Origin: Bacteroidales bacterium
Lineage (GTDB): Bacteria; Bacteroidota; Bacteroidia; Bacteroidales; FEN-979
Assembly: GCA_014860625.1 (NCBI GenBank)
Contig: JACZJJ010000057.1
Coordinates: 1-55,075 of the forward strand
Length of the DNA stretch: 55,075 bases
Reading direction: 5' to 3'
Part shown: in pieces, positions 42,822 through 52,082 of the stretch
Numbering within the stretch: position 1 is the first letter of the stretch
How the letters are laid out: every line of letters starts with the position of its first letter
Notes under the pieces: generated by a model
Told to the model about the DNA's origin: nothing
The model's input: only the letters and a program-made list of their open reading frames with translations
Database searches by the model: none
Program-made: the position numbers and the translations under genes

Positions 42822-42873
42822 CATTCTAAGCTCTAACTTCCAGTTCTAACCTCTGACTTCTGACCTCTAACTT
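42822..42873. repeat. AGTCAGA array, right inverted copy
   Basis: On the minus strand: AGTTAGA, GGTCAGA, AGTCAGA, GGTTAGA, ACTGGA, AGTTAGA, GCTTAGA. The TAG stop of the minus-strand SIR2 gene (42867-42869) lies in the first unit. Together with 37261-37305 it brackets the ATPase remnant and helicase cassette. Confidence 0.65.
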
Positions 42874-43550
42874 CGCAACTGCTTAAGCAGTTGCGGCACT
42901 CCAACCGTCGCTTTCTCCCTCATCACTTCCAGGTTCAACACATATGGATCAGCTACGGCTGCAGGATCTATCAGGTATTTCGGGATGTCATGCGGTGCAT
43001 GATGAAGAAGTCCGGCTGCCGGATAAACCTGCAGAGAGGTTCCGATAACAACCAGGATATCCGCCTTACGAACAATTGTTCCTGCTATCATGATATTGGG
43101 GACCTCTTCCCCGAACCAAACGATATGCGGCCTTAGTTGCGATCCTTTTTCACAAAGGTCACCCAGTTTCAGTTCCCATCCGCCGAGGGTGTGTACAAGC
43201 GACGGATCAATGGTTGAGCGCACCTTCTTCAGCTCTCCGTGGAGATGTAACACCTTTGTTGACCCAGCCCTTTCATGAAGGTCATCCACATTCTGAGTGA
43301 CAATCTCAACGTCGAAATCTTTCTCCAGGTCAGCAAGAGCATAGTGAGCAGCATTTGGGTCAACCTCATACAGCTGTTTCCGTCGCATGTTATAGAAATC
43401 GAGAACCAGCTGCGGATTCTGAGCCCACGCAAAGGGGCTTGCGACCTCTTCAATACGATGATTATTCCACAACCCATCGGCATCACGGAAAGTCTTGATC
43501 CCACTCTCGGCACTGATGCCGGCGCCGGAAAGAATGACAATTTTTTTCAT
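42867..43550 (-). CDS. SIR2-family NAD-dependent protein deacylase (class III type)
   Basis: 227 residues from the ATG at 43550 (MKKIVILSGAGISAESGIK). The longer reading from 43628 runs into the ruvA promoter and lacks homology. Motifs are GAGISAESGIKTFRD (NAD), TQNVDDLHERAG, the catalytic His in LHLHGEL, PHIVWFGEEVP and IGTSLQVYPAAGL. The FYNMRRKQ segment has the Tyr-x-x-Arg pair that selects negatively charged acyl groups in SIRT5/CobB-like enzymes, so desuccinylation or demalonylation is likely. The usual four zinc cysteines are absent (one Cys, in DLCEKG). It is divergent from ruvA. Its stop codon lies in an AGTCAGA-type repeat. Confidence 0.92.
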   Translation of the reverse strand: MKKIVILSGAGISAESGIKTFRDADGLWNNHRIEEVASPFAWAQNPQLVLDFYNMRRKQLYEVDPNAAHYALADLEKDFDVEIVTQNVDDLHERAGSTKVLHLHGELKKVRSTIDPSLVHTLGGWELKLGDLCEKGSQLRPHIVWFGEEVPNIMIAGTIVRKADILVVIGTSLQVYPAAGLLHHAPHDIPKYLIDPAAVADPYVLNLEVMREKATVGVPQLLKQLRS

Positions 43551-43601
43551 GCAGAAATGTTTATTCAAAGATCGGTAAAAAGATGTTAGAACTTTAATTC
43601 C

Positions 43602-43609
43602 TATCTTTG
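43602..43609 (+). promoter_or_regulatory. -7 box (TATCTTTG) of the ruvA-sprA operon
   Basis: TATCTTTG fits TAnnTTTG and lies 24 bp before the ATG at 43634. It also shows that the TTG at 43607, which would extend ruvA by nine residues, is part of the promoter and not a start codon. Confidence 0.55.
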
Positions 43610-43633
43610 CCTCCTTTTGAAAATGCAACTTTC

Positions 43634-44218
43634 ATGTTTAATTACATCAAAGGAAAGTTAACCGAACGGAACCCGGCCTTTGCCGTTATCGACTGCAATG
43701 GCGTCGGTTATCTTCTCAACATTTCTCTGAACACTTACTCGCGGATCGGGGAGGTGGAGGCGTGCCTGCTTTATGTTCATCTGGTGGTGCGTGAAGATGC
43801 CATGATTCTGTTTGGATTTGCTGATCAGGAGGAGAGAGAGCTTTTCCGCCAACTCATCAGCGTATCGAGTGTGGGAGCAAACACGGCACGTATAATTCTC
43901 TCATCACTTTCGCCGCAGGAAGTCGTTCAGGCTATTGCAATAGCAAATGTTCCACTCTTACAGAAAGTTAAAGGGATTGGAGCCAAAACAGCTCAGAGGA
44001 TTGTGGTGGATCTTAAAGACAAGGTGGGAAAGGGGTTTGCCTCTCAAGAAAAATTGGGATTCATGCACAATACTAAAAAAGATGAAGCGTTATCTGGTTT
44101 AATAATACTGGGCTTTCCAAAGATGCTTGCAGAAAAAACTCTGACCAAGATCATCGAAAAGGAAGGGACAGACGTTACGGTGGAAGAGCTGATAAAATTT
44201 GCGCTCCAAATGCTTTGA
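43634..44218 (+). CDS. ruvA: Holliday junction branch migration protein RuvA
   Basis: 194 residues, the normal RuvA length. Start at MFNYIKGKLTERNPAF (43634), because the upstream TTG lies in the -7 box. The OB-fold domain has VIDCNGVGYLLNISLNT and LYVHLVVREDAMILFGF. Helix-hairpin-helix motifs are SVSSVGANTARIILSSL and KVKGIGAKTAQRIVVDLKDK. The C-terminal RuvB-binding domain is DEALSGLIILGF...KTLTKII. It binds Holliday junctions and recruits RuvB. The sprA gene begins 3 bp downstream, the common Bacteroidota order. Confidence 0.96.
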   Translation: MFNYIKGKLTERNPAFAVIDCNGVGYLLNISLNTYSRIGEVEACLLYVHLVVREDAMILFGFADQEERELFRQLISVSSVGANTARIILSSLSPQEVVQAIAIANVPLLQKVKGIGAKTAQRIVVDLKDKVGKGFASQEKLGFMHNTKKDEALSGLIILGFPKMLAEKTLTKIIEKEGTDVTVEELIKFALQML

Positions 44219-44221
44219 TTT

Positions 44222-47200
44222 GTGAGGAACTTTACTGATTTGCCTACATACCGTTCTGTCTACCTGCTTCTTTTACTGGTTTTCGGCTGCCAATCCTGGT
44301 TGCAGGCATCAGCTGGTGAAGGTAGTGTGTTTGAGACAGGTACGTTCCTACCCGATACCACTGCGATCGATACTACGTTGACTTATCCCTTTACTCCTGA
44401 GATGATTGACCCTTCCAATCCGGAAGTCCATCCGCTCTACCTTCAAAATCCTTCCAACATCACCACCGAGATCGTCTATGATCCCGAAACACGCCAGTAT
44501 GTCAAGATTTACAAGATCGGCGACCAGACATACCGGATCCCTACCACCCTCACCTTCGACGACTATCAGGAAGAGGATATGGAAGCCATGGTACAGAGCT
44601 ACTGGAAGGAGCGGGCCGAAGCAGCCAGCATCGACAACAGCGGCGGACTGATCCCGAAGATCCATATCCCCGGGAAGGTATTTGAAACCATCTTCGGTAA
44701 TAACACGGTTGATATCAGGCCCCAGGGATCTGCTGAGATCAAATTCGGCATCGTGTCGAACAAACGCGACGACCCTGCCCTAAACACCCGCCAGCGCAGG
44801 CAGACCAACTTCGACTTCGATGAACGGATCCAGATGAACGTTATCGCCAAGATCGGGGATAAGATTGAGTTCAAGGTAAGCTACAACACGGAAGCTACGT
44901 TTGATTTTGAAAACAAACTGAAACTGAAATACGAGGGAAAAGAGGATGAAATCATCCAGCTGATTGAAGCCGGGGATGTCAATATGCCTCTCTCCAGCAC
45001 GCTCATCCGTGGGACAGAGGCACTCTTTGGCATCAAGACGAAATTGAGGTTTGGCCGGACAACCATCACAGCCCTCTATTCCCAGCAAAAGAGCGAAACA
45101 AAGAATATCACGGTAGAAGGATCGGCTCAGCGGACCGAGTTCAGCATCCGCGCGGATGAATACGAAGAGAACCGTCACTTTTTCCTGGCACAGAATTTCC
45201 GCGACACATATACACAATCACTCAAAGACTTGCCCATCATCGGTACCAATGTCAACATCCTGAAAATTGAAGTGTGGGTGACCAACATTGGGGCGGCGGT
45301 TACGGAAAACAGGAACATCATTGCGTTCCAGGACCTTGGAGAAATCAATCCCTACAATACAGTGAATTTTGAGGGTATTCCGGGGCGGGGTTATCCCGAC
45401 AACAATTCCAACACTCTCTTTAGCCGGCTCATGCCAACTCCCGCTGATACGGCCAAAGTGCGGAACATCAACGTCGTATCTGAGTACCTCAAAGGAGCCC
45501 CGTTTTTCCTCACGTCGGGGATCGATTTTGAGAAGGTGGAGAGCGCCAGGAAGCTGTTGCCAACGGAATACTCGTTCAATTCCAAACTCGGTTTTATTTC
45601 GCTCAACACCTCCCTGAATCCCGACCAGATACTGGGTGTCGCCTATCAGTATCAGCTTGTTGGTGATCCCAAAGTCTACCAGGTTGGAGAGTTCTCTGAC
45701 GGAGGGATTGTGACACCTCAGGCACTCATTATCAAGTTGCTGAAAAGTACTGCCCTCAACACACGCGTACCGCTCTGGAAGCTGATGATGAAGAACGTTT
45801 ACCCGCTGGGAGCCTACCAGGTTCAGCCCAACGATTTCACACTCAATATTCTCTACTCGGGAAATGCGAACGGCGTGCCAACAGCTTACCTTGAAGAGAC
45901 CCGTGTAAAAGGGATCCCTCTGATCCGTGTCCTGAACTGGGATAACCTCAACCAGCAACTCAACCCGCCAGCCGACGGACTGTTTGACTTCATCGACAAT
46001 GCCACCACTCAGGGAGGGACTATCCAGTCATCGAACGGCCGCGTCTTCTTTACCGTTCTTGAACCTTTCGGAAAAGATCTTCGCGATTCGATTTTCGATC
46101 CTGCCGACCCGAAAGGCTCCATGGAGCTGGCCGACAAATACTGTTTCGATTCGCTCTATACCGTAACGAAGACGATGGCAAGGCAGTATCCCGATAAAAA
46201 CAAGTTTGTGCTGGAAGGGTTCTATAAGTCCTCTACCGGTTCAGAGATCTCGCTGAATGCACTCAACGTGCCCCAGGGTTCTGTAAGGGTTTATGCCGGC
46301 GGAATCCTGCTGACCGAAAACGTCGATTATACGGTCGACTATACGTTGGGCCGGGTCAGAATCATCAACGAAGGCATCCTGAATTCCGGAACACCGATCA
46401 ATATCTCTCTTGAAAGCAACGAATTGTTCAACATCCAGACCAAGCGGCTGATGGGTGCGAATGTTGACTTCCGGATGAATAAGAACTTCCAGATCGGAGC
46501 TACCATCCTGAACCTCAATGAGCGGCCGCTGACACAAAAAGTAAACTATGGAGACGAACCCATCTCCAACACGATCTGGGGTGTAAACCTGATGTACAGG
46601 AAGGAATCGCGGCTTATCACACGCCTCATCGATGCGCTTCCCCTGATATCCACGAAAGCGCCTTCCAACATTTCCATCGACGGGGAGTTTGCCCACTTTA
46701 TCCCGGGACATTCGAAAGCCATCGGAAGAGCCGGGACCACCTATATCGACGATTTTGAAGGGGCAAAATCAACCATCGACCTCCGGAATGTGGGAACCTG
46801 GTTTATGGCAAGTACCCCTCAGGGCCAGACAGATGTGACGATGTTCCCGGAAGCGGCACCTGGTACCGGACTGGCTTATGGGTTTAACCGGGCAAAATTG
46901 GGCTGGTATGTAATTGATCCGCTGTTTTATGATCGGAACTCCAGCCTGGTGCCTCCCAATGTGAACAAAACCGAACTCTCCAGCCAGTATGTCCGACAAA
47001 TCTGGGAATCGGAAGTCTTCCCGAACAAAGAGCCCCTCAATGGCGTTCCTGTTAACCTGGCAGTGCTCAACATGGCATTTTACCCGGCCGAACGCGGAAG
47101 CAATAACTACGATGTGCTGCCAACCAGTTATTCAAGGGGAATTGGCCCCGACGGACTTCTGATCGATCCCAACACCCGCTGGGGTGGAATCATGCGCAGG

Positions 47201-50200
47201 ATTGAATCATCTGACTTCGACGCAGCCAATATCCAGTACATCGAATTCTGGATGATGGACCCCTTTGCATATGATTCAACGAACTCGGGAGAACTCTATT
47301 TCAACCTCGGCGACATCAGTGAGGATATTCTGCAGGATGGCCGGAAGAGTTTTGAGAACGGGCTTCCTGTCAATGAGATCGTGACCAACGTAGATACCAC
47401 TATCTGGGGAAGGGTCCCAACGATTCAGGCCCTGGTTGAGGCGTTCGACAACAACCCGGCTTCGAGGCCTTACCAGGATGTTGGATATGATGGATTGAGC
47501 GATATAGATGAGCTCTCTTTCTTTGACACCACCTACATCGTAAAACTGAACAATGTTTATGGTCCGGCTTCCCAGGCCTATCAAAATGCCGCGATTGACC
47601 CTTCGGCCGACGATTACCACTACTTCCGGGGAAGTGACTACGACAACGACCCCAGGTACGAGAGCGTACTTGAACGGTACAAAAAGTATAACAATACGGA
47701 AGGCAACTCCCCTTCAGCGGAGAGTTCCCCCGAAAACTATCCGACCCTGGCAACCACCCTGCCCAACGTAGAGGATATCAACAAAGACAACACCCTCAGC
47801 GAATCTGAAAGATATTATCAGTACAAGGTGAAACTTCAACCTGATAAGATGAAGCCGGGGATGAATTACATCACCAACGTCTATGAAGCCACTGACATTC
47901 CATTGGCTGACGGTTCCCGAGGAAGGGTGAAATGGTACCAGTTCAAAATTCCTATCCGAACTCCCGACAAGGTTGTCGGAGACATCCAGGGCTTCACCTC
48001 GATCCGGTTTATGCGTGTCTTTTTCAAAGGGTTTGAAAAAGAGGTTGTTTGCCGTTTTGCTACCCTGGAGCTAACCCGCGGCGAGTGGAGACGATACGAT
48101 TTCAGCCTTCTTGCACCCGGGGAGTACATCCCGGATGAATACCAGAACCAAACCATCTTTGACATCAGTACGGTAAGCATTGAAGAGAATGGCAGCAAAG
48201 AGCCGATTCCTTATGTGATGCCTCCGGGTATCCAGCGTGAAACGAACTGGGCCTCTACAAACTTCCAGCAGCTCAACGAGCAGTCGATGGCTATCAACGT
48301 GTGCAACCTGGTTGACGGAGATGCACGGGCAGCCTATAAGACTGTAGAATTCGACTTCCGTCAGTTCAAGCGGCTAAAGATGTTTGTGCACGCCGAACAG
48401 GCCATTCAGAGCCAGGAGTTGAAGAATGGTGACATGACTATATTCATGAGGGTGGGAAGCGACTTCACGGAAAACTTCTATGAGTATGAGATTCCTCTCA
48501 CATTCACACCATGGGGAACGAGTGCTACGGATCCGGATGCCATCTGGCCCGAGGCCAATGCGTTCGATATTGATCTTGAGCAGTTGGTTCAGGTAAAATA
48601 TGAACGGATCGTTGAGATGCGAAAACCGGGAAGTACGCTGACCCTTTCCATGCCTTACTCTCATTTCGACGGCAAAAACAAAGTTACGGTGGTAGGTTCT
48701 CCAACGATCAGCGATGTGCGAGCCATCATGATCGGGATACGAAATCCGAAAAAGACCTCCAACTCCCAGGATGACGACGGGCAGGCAAAATGTGCCGAGA
48801 TCTGGGTGGATGAGTTACGTCTCAGCGACTTCAACAAGAAAGGGGGATGGGCCGCTATCGCGCGGGTGGCAGCCGACCTGGCCGACCTTGGACGTGTGCA
48901 GCTTACGGGTAGTTACAGCAGTGCAGGATTTGGATCCATCGAACAGAAAACCACAGAGCGACCGATGGAGGCTACTACCATGCTGGGATTTGACACCGAT
49001 ATCGAATTAGGGAAGTTCTTCCCTGAACGTACCGGCATCCGGATACCGATGCACTTCGACTACTCCCTGCAGAAGATCACGCCATTATACGATCCGCTCA
49101 ACCCCGACCTCTATCTCAACACGGTGATCGATGCAATGGATACCAAGTTTGCCAAAGACTCAGTACGCTCTCTTGCCATTGATTATACCGAACGCAAGAA
49201 TTTCAACCTGATGAATGTCAGGAAAGACCGAACAACGGATAAGAAAGTACGACCTTACGACATTGAGAACTTTAACGTAAGCTACGCCTACTCTGAAACG
49301 TTCCACCGAAGTGCGGATATTGAATACGAATTGCGAAAACGGTATACAGGAGGGATAGGATATAATTTCAGCATCTCCCCAAAGAATGTCAAACCGTTCG
49401 ACAAGTCAAAATTCCTCTCCCGGAATAAGATATTCCAGCTGATCAAGGACTTCAACATCTTTTACATTCCGAAGAACTTCTCTTTCAGAACGGATATGAC
49501 ACGCGCCTACGACCAGCGGAAGTTTCGGAATAAGAGCAGAGGTATCGTCCCGATGGAGACCTTCTATATCAAGCAATGGGATTGGACCAGGCTGTATGAC
49601 CTGAAATACGACTTCAGCAAATCGTTGCGACTTAGCTGGGCAGCAAATGCCAGCTCATTCATTAACGAACCCCCCGGAAAAATCGACAAATCATCCCGCG
49701 ATGAAATCTGGAATGAGATTTTCTCTATCGGGACGATGAACAACTACAGCCAGCAGGCATCCATCACCTGGGAAATTCCCTTCGCGAAAATCCCGTTGCT
49801 CAACTGGATCAATCTGACAGCGGGGTACCAGTCGGGATACCGCTGGTCGGCAAGCCCGGTTTCGGTGCAGGCCAAACTGGGGAATATGATCGAAAACAAT
49901 GCGACCTATGCCCTGAATGGAGGCATCAATCTGGTCAACCTGTACAACAAGATCCCTTACCTGAAACAGATCAACGCAGGGAAGAAAAAGCCGTTGGATC
50001 AGCGCTCCATGATGCCTGGTCAGCCTGGAGGAAAGAATGCCGCCCAGATGCAGAAAAATGCTCCTGACAGCCTGCTGCCGGAGAAGCCCAAGTTCAATGT
50101 GGGGAAATTCCTGGTTGAGGGAGTGCTGAGAATCATGATGGGTGTGAGAAACGCCAAGTTCCAGTATACCCAGGGACATGGGATCATGCTTCCCGGATTT

Positions 50201-51481
50201 ACCCCTCAGCCCGATTTCCTTGGGATCAACCTGAACCAGAATGCTCCTGGTCTTGGGTTTGTTTTCGGTGAACAGAACGACATTCGTCCAAAAGCAGTGG
50301 AACGCGACTGGATGACTATGGACACGCTCCTGAACGCTCCCTATATCGTTAAGTTTAATGAAAATCTTAGCATCACAGGAAGTGTGGAACCGCTTCGGGA
50401 TTTTCGGATTGATCTCACCATCAACAAGCAGCAGGGATACAACCGACAGGAATACTATAAAGCCGATCGCAACGGGAATTTTGAATCTTACTCTCCTCAG
50501 CTTAACGGAAGCTATACGATGTCGTATATCATGATCGGGACATCGTTTACCAAAGAAGCGGATGAAAGCGTCTCCATCCTTTTTGAGAACCTGAAGGAAT
50601 CCAGGCTACTGATAGCCCAACGGTATGCCCAGGAGAACCCCTGGTCGACCGGAGTGGATTCCAATGGATATCCGGTTGGTTATGGCCCGAACAACCAGGA
50701 GGTGCTTGTCGTTGCTTTCCTGGCAGCCTATAAGGGCCAGGATCCTGCGAAAATCGGGCTGACCGGGTTCCCGAAGATCCCTTTACCCAACTGGAGAATC
50801 ACCTATGACGGGTTATCCAAATTGAAGCTCTTCCGCCGATTCCTGAGGAATTTAACGATTTCACACTCCTATATCTCCAATTACTCGGTAGGCGGATATG
50901 TTTCCAATATTGCCTACAGGGAGCAGGATGGTTTCCCAACAGAATTCAATGCTGCCGGCAATTTTATTCCGGCCCGGGAGATGAATGTTGTCACCCTTAC
51001 CGAACAGTTCAGTCCGCTCATTCGTTTCGACATGGGATGGGTCAACAGCCTGATTACTACCTTTGAAATACGGAAGACAAGGAATGTGAGCTTCAGTTTT
51101 GCCAACAATCAGCTGACGGAGATCAGGAGTACCGAATATGTGGCTGGGATCGGTTATCGGTTCAAAAACATCCGGTTGAACTTCTCCGGAATCTTCGGAG
51201 GCGGAAATAAGAATCGTACCAGCAGCGACCTGAACCTGAAGCTTGACTTCTCTCTCAGGCAAAACAAAACGGTTTTACGGCGTGTGGATGAGGAGATCAA
51301 TCAGATTTCCAGTGGTCAGCAACGGGTGGCAATCAACTTCTCGGCTGATTACAACCTGAGTGCACGGTTCAATATCCGCTTCTACTTCGACAAAGATATC
51401 ATGTCACCGTACGTCTCCAACCAGTACCGGACATCCAATACCCAGGGAGGATTAGCCCTACGGTTTACTCTTTCACAATAA
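44222..51481 (+). CDS. sprA: SprA, type IX secretion outer-membrane translocon
   Basis: 2419 residues, within the family's usual 2300-2500. The start is GTG, 3 bp after ruvA, followed by a signal-peptide-like segment (VYLLLLLVFGCQSWLQASA). SprA/Sov hallmarks are many short beta-strand segments over the whole length and repeated SprA N-terminal-type blocks (IPGKVFETIFGNNTVDIRPQG, FDERIQMNVIAKIGDKIEF, GDVNMPLSSTLIRGTEALFG). Also seen are TTYIDDFEGAKSTIDLRN, AEIWVDELRLSDFNKKGGWA, and a barrel terminus ending GGLALRFTLSQ. It forms the very large channel through which type IX cargo crosses the outer membrane, and it is needed for gliding in motile relatives. The reading frame is intact. The two sorting-domain proteins in this window would be its clients. 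Confidence 0.97.
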   Translation: MRNFTDLPTYRSVYLLLLLVFGCQSWLQASAGEGSVFETGTFLPDTTAIDTTLTYPFTPEMIDPSNPEVHPLYLQNPSNITTEIVYDPETRQYVKIYKIGDQTYRIPTTLTFDDYQEEDMEAMVQSYWKERAEAASIDNSGGLIPKIHIPGKVFETIFGNNTVDIRPQGSAEIKFGIVSNKRDDPALNTRQRRQTNFDFDERIQMNVIAKIGDKIEFKVSYNTEATFDFENKLKLKYEGKEDEIIQLIEAGDVNMPLSSTLIRGTEALFGIKTKLRFGRTTITALYSQQKSETKNITVEGSAQRTEFSIRADEYEENRHFFLAQNFRDTYTQSLKDLPIIGTNVNILKIEVWVTNIGAAVTENRNIIAFQDLGEINPYNTVNFEGIPGRGYPDNNSNTLFSRLMPTPADTAKVRNINVVSEYLKGAPFFLTSGIDFEKVESARKLLPTEYSFNSKLGFISLNTSLNPDQILGVAYQYQLVGDPKVYQVGEFSDGGIVTPQALIIKLLKSTALNTRVPLWKLMMKNVYPLGAYQVQPNDFTLNILYSGNANGVPTAYLEETRVKGIPLIRVLNWDNLNQQLNPPADGLFDFIDNATTQGGTIQSSNGRVFFTVLEPFGKDLRDSIFDPADPKGSMELADKYCFDSLYTVTKTMARQYPDKNKFVLEGFYKSSTGSEISLNALNVPQGSVRVYAGGILLTENVDYTVDYTLGRVRIINEGILNSGTPINISLESNELFNIQTKRLMGANVDFRMNKNFQIGATILNLNERPLTQKVNYGDEPISNTIWGVNLMYRKESRLITRLIDALPLISTKAPSNISIDGEFAHFIPGHSKAIGRAGTTYIDDFEGAKSTIDLRNVGTWFMASTPQGQTDVTMFPEAAPGTGLAYGFNRAKLGWYVIDPLFYDRNSSLVPPNVNKTELSSQYVRQIWESEVFPNKEPLNGVPVNLAVLNMAFYPAERGSNNYDVLPTSYSRGIGPDGLLIDPNTRWGGIMRRIESSDFDAANIQYIEFWMMDPFAYDSTNSGELYFNLGDISEDILQDGRKSFENGLPVNEIVTNVDTTIWGRVPTIQALVEAFDNNPASRPYQDVGYDGLSDIDELSFFDTTYIVKLNNVYGPASQAYQNAAIDPSADDYHYFRGSDYDNDPRYESVLERYKKYNNTEGNSPSAESSPENYPTLATTLPNVEDINKDNTLSESERYYQYKVKLQPDKMKPGMNYITNVYEATDIPLADGSRGRVKWYQFKIPIRTPDKVVGDIQGFTSIRFMRVFFKGFEKEVVCRFATLELTRGEWRRYDFSLLAPGEYIPDEYQNQTIFDISTVSIEENGSKEPIPYVMPPGIQRETNWASTNFQQLNEQSMAINVCNLVDGDARAAYKTVEFDFRQFKRLKMFVHAEQAIQSQELKNGDMTIFMRVGSDFTENFYEYEIPLTFTPWGTSATDPDAIWPEANAFDIDLEQLVQVKYERIVEMRKPGSTLTLSMPYSHFDGKNKVTVVGSPTISDVRAIMIGIRNPKKTSNSQDDDGQAKCAEIWVDELRLSDFNKKGGWAAIARVAADLADLGRVQLTGSYSSAGFGSIEQKTTERPMEATTMLGFDTDIELGKFFPERTGIRIPMHFDYSLQKITPLYDPLNPDLYLNTVIDAMDTKFAKDSVRSLAIDYTERKNFNLMNVRKDRTTDKKVRPYDIENFNVSYAYSETFHRSADIEYELRKRYTGGIGYNFSISPKNVKPFDKSKFLSRNKIFQLIKDFNIFYIPKNFSFRTDMTRAYDQRKFRNKSRGIVPMETFYIKQWDWTRLYDLKYDFSKSLRLSWAANASSFINEPPGKIDKSSRDEIWNEIFSIGTMNNYSQQASITWEIPFAKIPLLNWINLTAGYQSGYRWSASPVSVQAKLGNMIENNATYALNGGINLVNLYNKIPYLKQINAGKKKPLDQRSMMPGQPGGKNAAQMQKNAPDSLLPEKPKFNVGKFLVEGVLRIMMGVRNAKFQYTQGHGIMLPGFTPQPDFLGINLNQNAPGLGFVFGEQNDIRPKAVERDWMTMDTLLNAPYIVKFNENLSITGSVEPLRDFRIDLTINKQQGYNRQEYYKADRNGNFESYSPQLNGSYTMSYIMIGTSFTKEADESVSILFENLKESRLLIAQRYAQENPWSTGVDSNGYPVGYGPNNQEVLVVAFLAAYKGQDPAKIGLTGFPKIPLPNWRITYDGLSKLKLFRRFLRNLTISHSYISNYSVGGYVSNIAYREQDGFPTEFNAAGNFIPAREMNVVTLTEQFSPLIRFDMGWVNSLITTFEIRKTRNVSFSFANNQLTEIRSTEYVAGIGYRFKNIRLNFSGIFGGGNKNRTSSDLNLKLDFSLRQNKTVLRRVDEEINQISSGQQRVAINFSADYNLSARFNIRFYFDKDIMSPYVSNQYRTSNTQGGLALRFTLSQ

Positions 51482-51526
51482 AGAAAAAAAGATTATTTTT
51501 ACAAAAATATTAAACCGTAAATATCC

Positions 51527-51907
51527 ATGAACGTTCCTGACAACCTGAAGTACACAAAAGACCATGAATGGCTGAAAATTGATGGCGAATTTGCCTTTAT
51601 CGGAATTACAGACTATGCCCAGCATGAACTCGGCGATATCGTATTTGTTGAGGTTGAAACGGTGGGTGAAACCCTTGCAAAGGAAGAGGCTTTTGGCACC
51701 ATTGAAGCTGTAAAGACAGTTTCCGATATGTTTATGCCGGTTGCCGGCGAAGTGCTTGAATACAATGAGGAACTTTCTGCCACACCTGAGATCATCAACA
51801 AAGATCCTTACGATCAGGGATGGGTTGTACGCATCAAAGTGACAAATCCCGCAGAACTGGATGAACTGCTGGATCCGGATCAGTACAAAGAACTTATTCA
51901 GGGTTAG
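51527..51907 (+). CDS. gcvH: Glycine cleavage system H protein
   Basis: 126 residues. The lipoyl-domain pattern KYTKDHEWLKIDG, FAFIGITDYAQHELGDIVFV and the lipoylation site GTIEAVKTVSD (Lys63) are intact. The C-terminal block NKDPYDQGWVVRIKVTNPAELDELL completes the fold. It shuttles the aminomethyl group between the P, T and L proteins of glycine decarboxylation. It is 45 bp downstream of sprA, where Bacteroidota often place gcvH. The partner genes gcvP and gcvT are not in the window. Confidence 0.97.
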   Translation: MNVPDNLKYTKDHEWLKIDGEFAFIGITDYAQHELGDIVFVEVETVGETLAKEEAFGTIEAVKTVSDMFMPVAGEVLEYNEELSATPEIINKDPYDQGWVVRIKVTNPAELDELLDPDQYKELIQG

Positions 51908-52028
51908 CGACTCTTTACGGAGCAACGTATGATCCGGTTGCTGCGAAATACCTGCCGGCCTGCATCTTTGTGTTTGCCATGTTCTTCTTCTTTCTGAAGA
52001 AAAGTTTCAATTCTATTTCATTGCCAAT

Positions 52029-52082
52029 CTGTCCAACCTGTCCAACCTGTCTAACCTGTCCAACCTGTCTAACCTGTCTAAC
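52029..52082. repeat. CTGTCCAAC/CTGTCTAAC array (six 9-bp units)
   Basis: Six exact 9-bp units, CTGTCCAAC or CTGTCTAAC. On the coding minus strand they read GTTAGACAG/GTTGGACAG. The uvrC TAG stop (52078-52080) is inside the first unit read on that strand. Confidence 0.85.

Noticed and set aside
37261-42873. Composite transposon or integrative element
   Set aside because: No transposase, recombinase or target-site duplication is visible. The flanking arrays are degenerate 7-bp repeats of a type that also occurs singly, so mobility is only a hypothesis.
43607-43634. TTG start giving RuvA nine extra residues
   Set aside because: The TTG is part of the TATCTTTG -7 box, and RuvA homologues begin at the MFNYIKGKL position.
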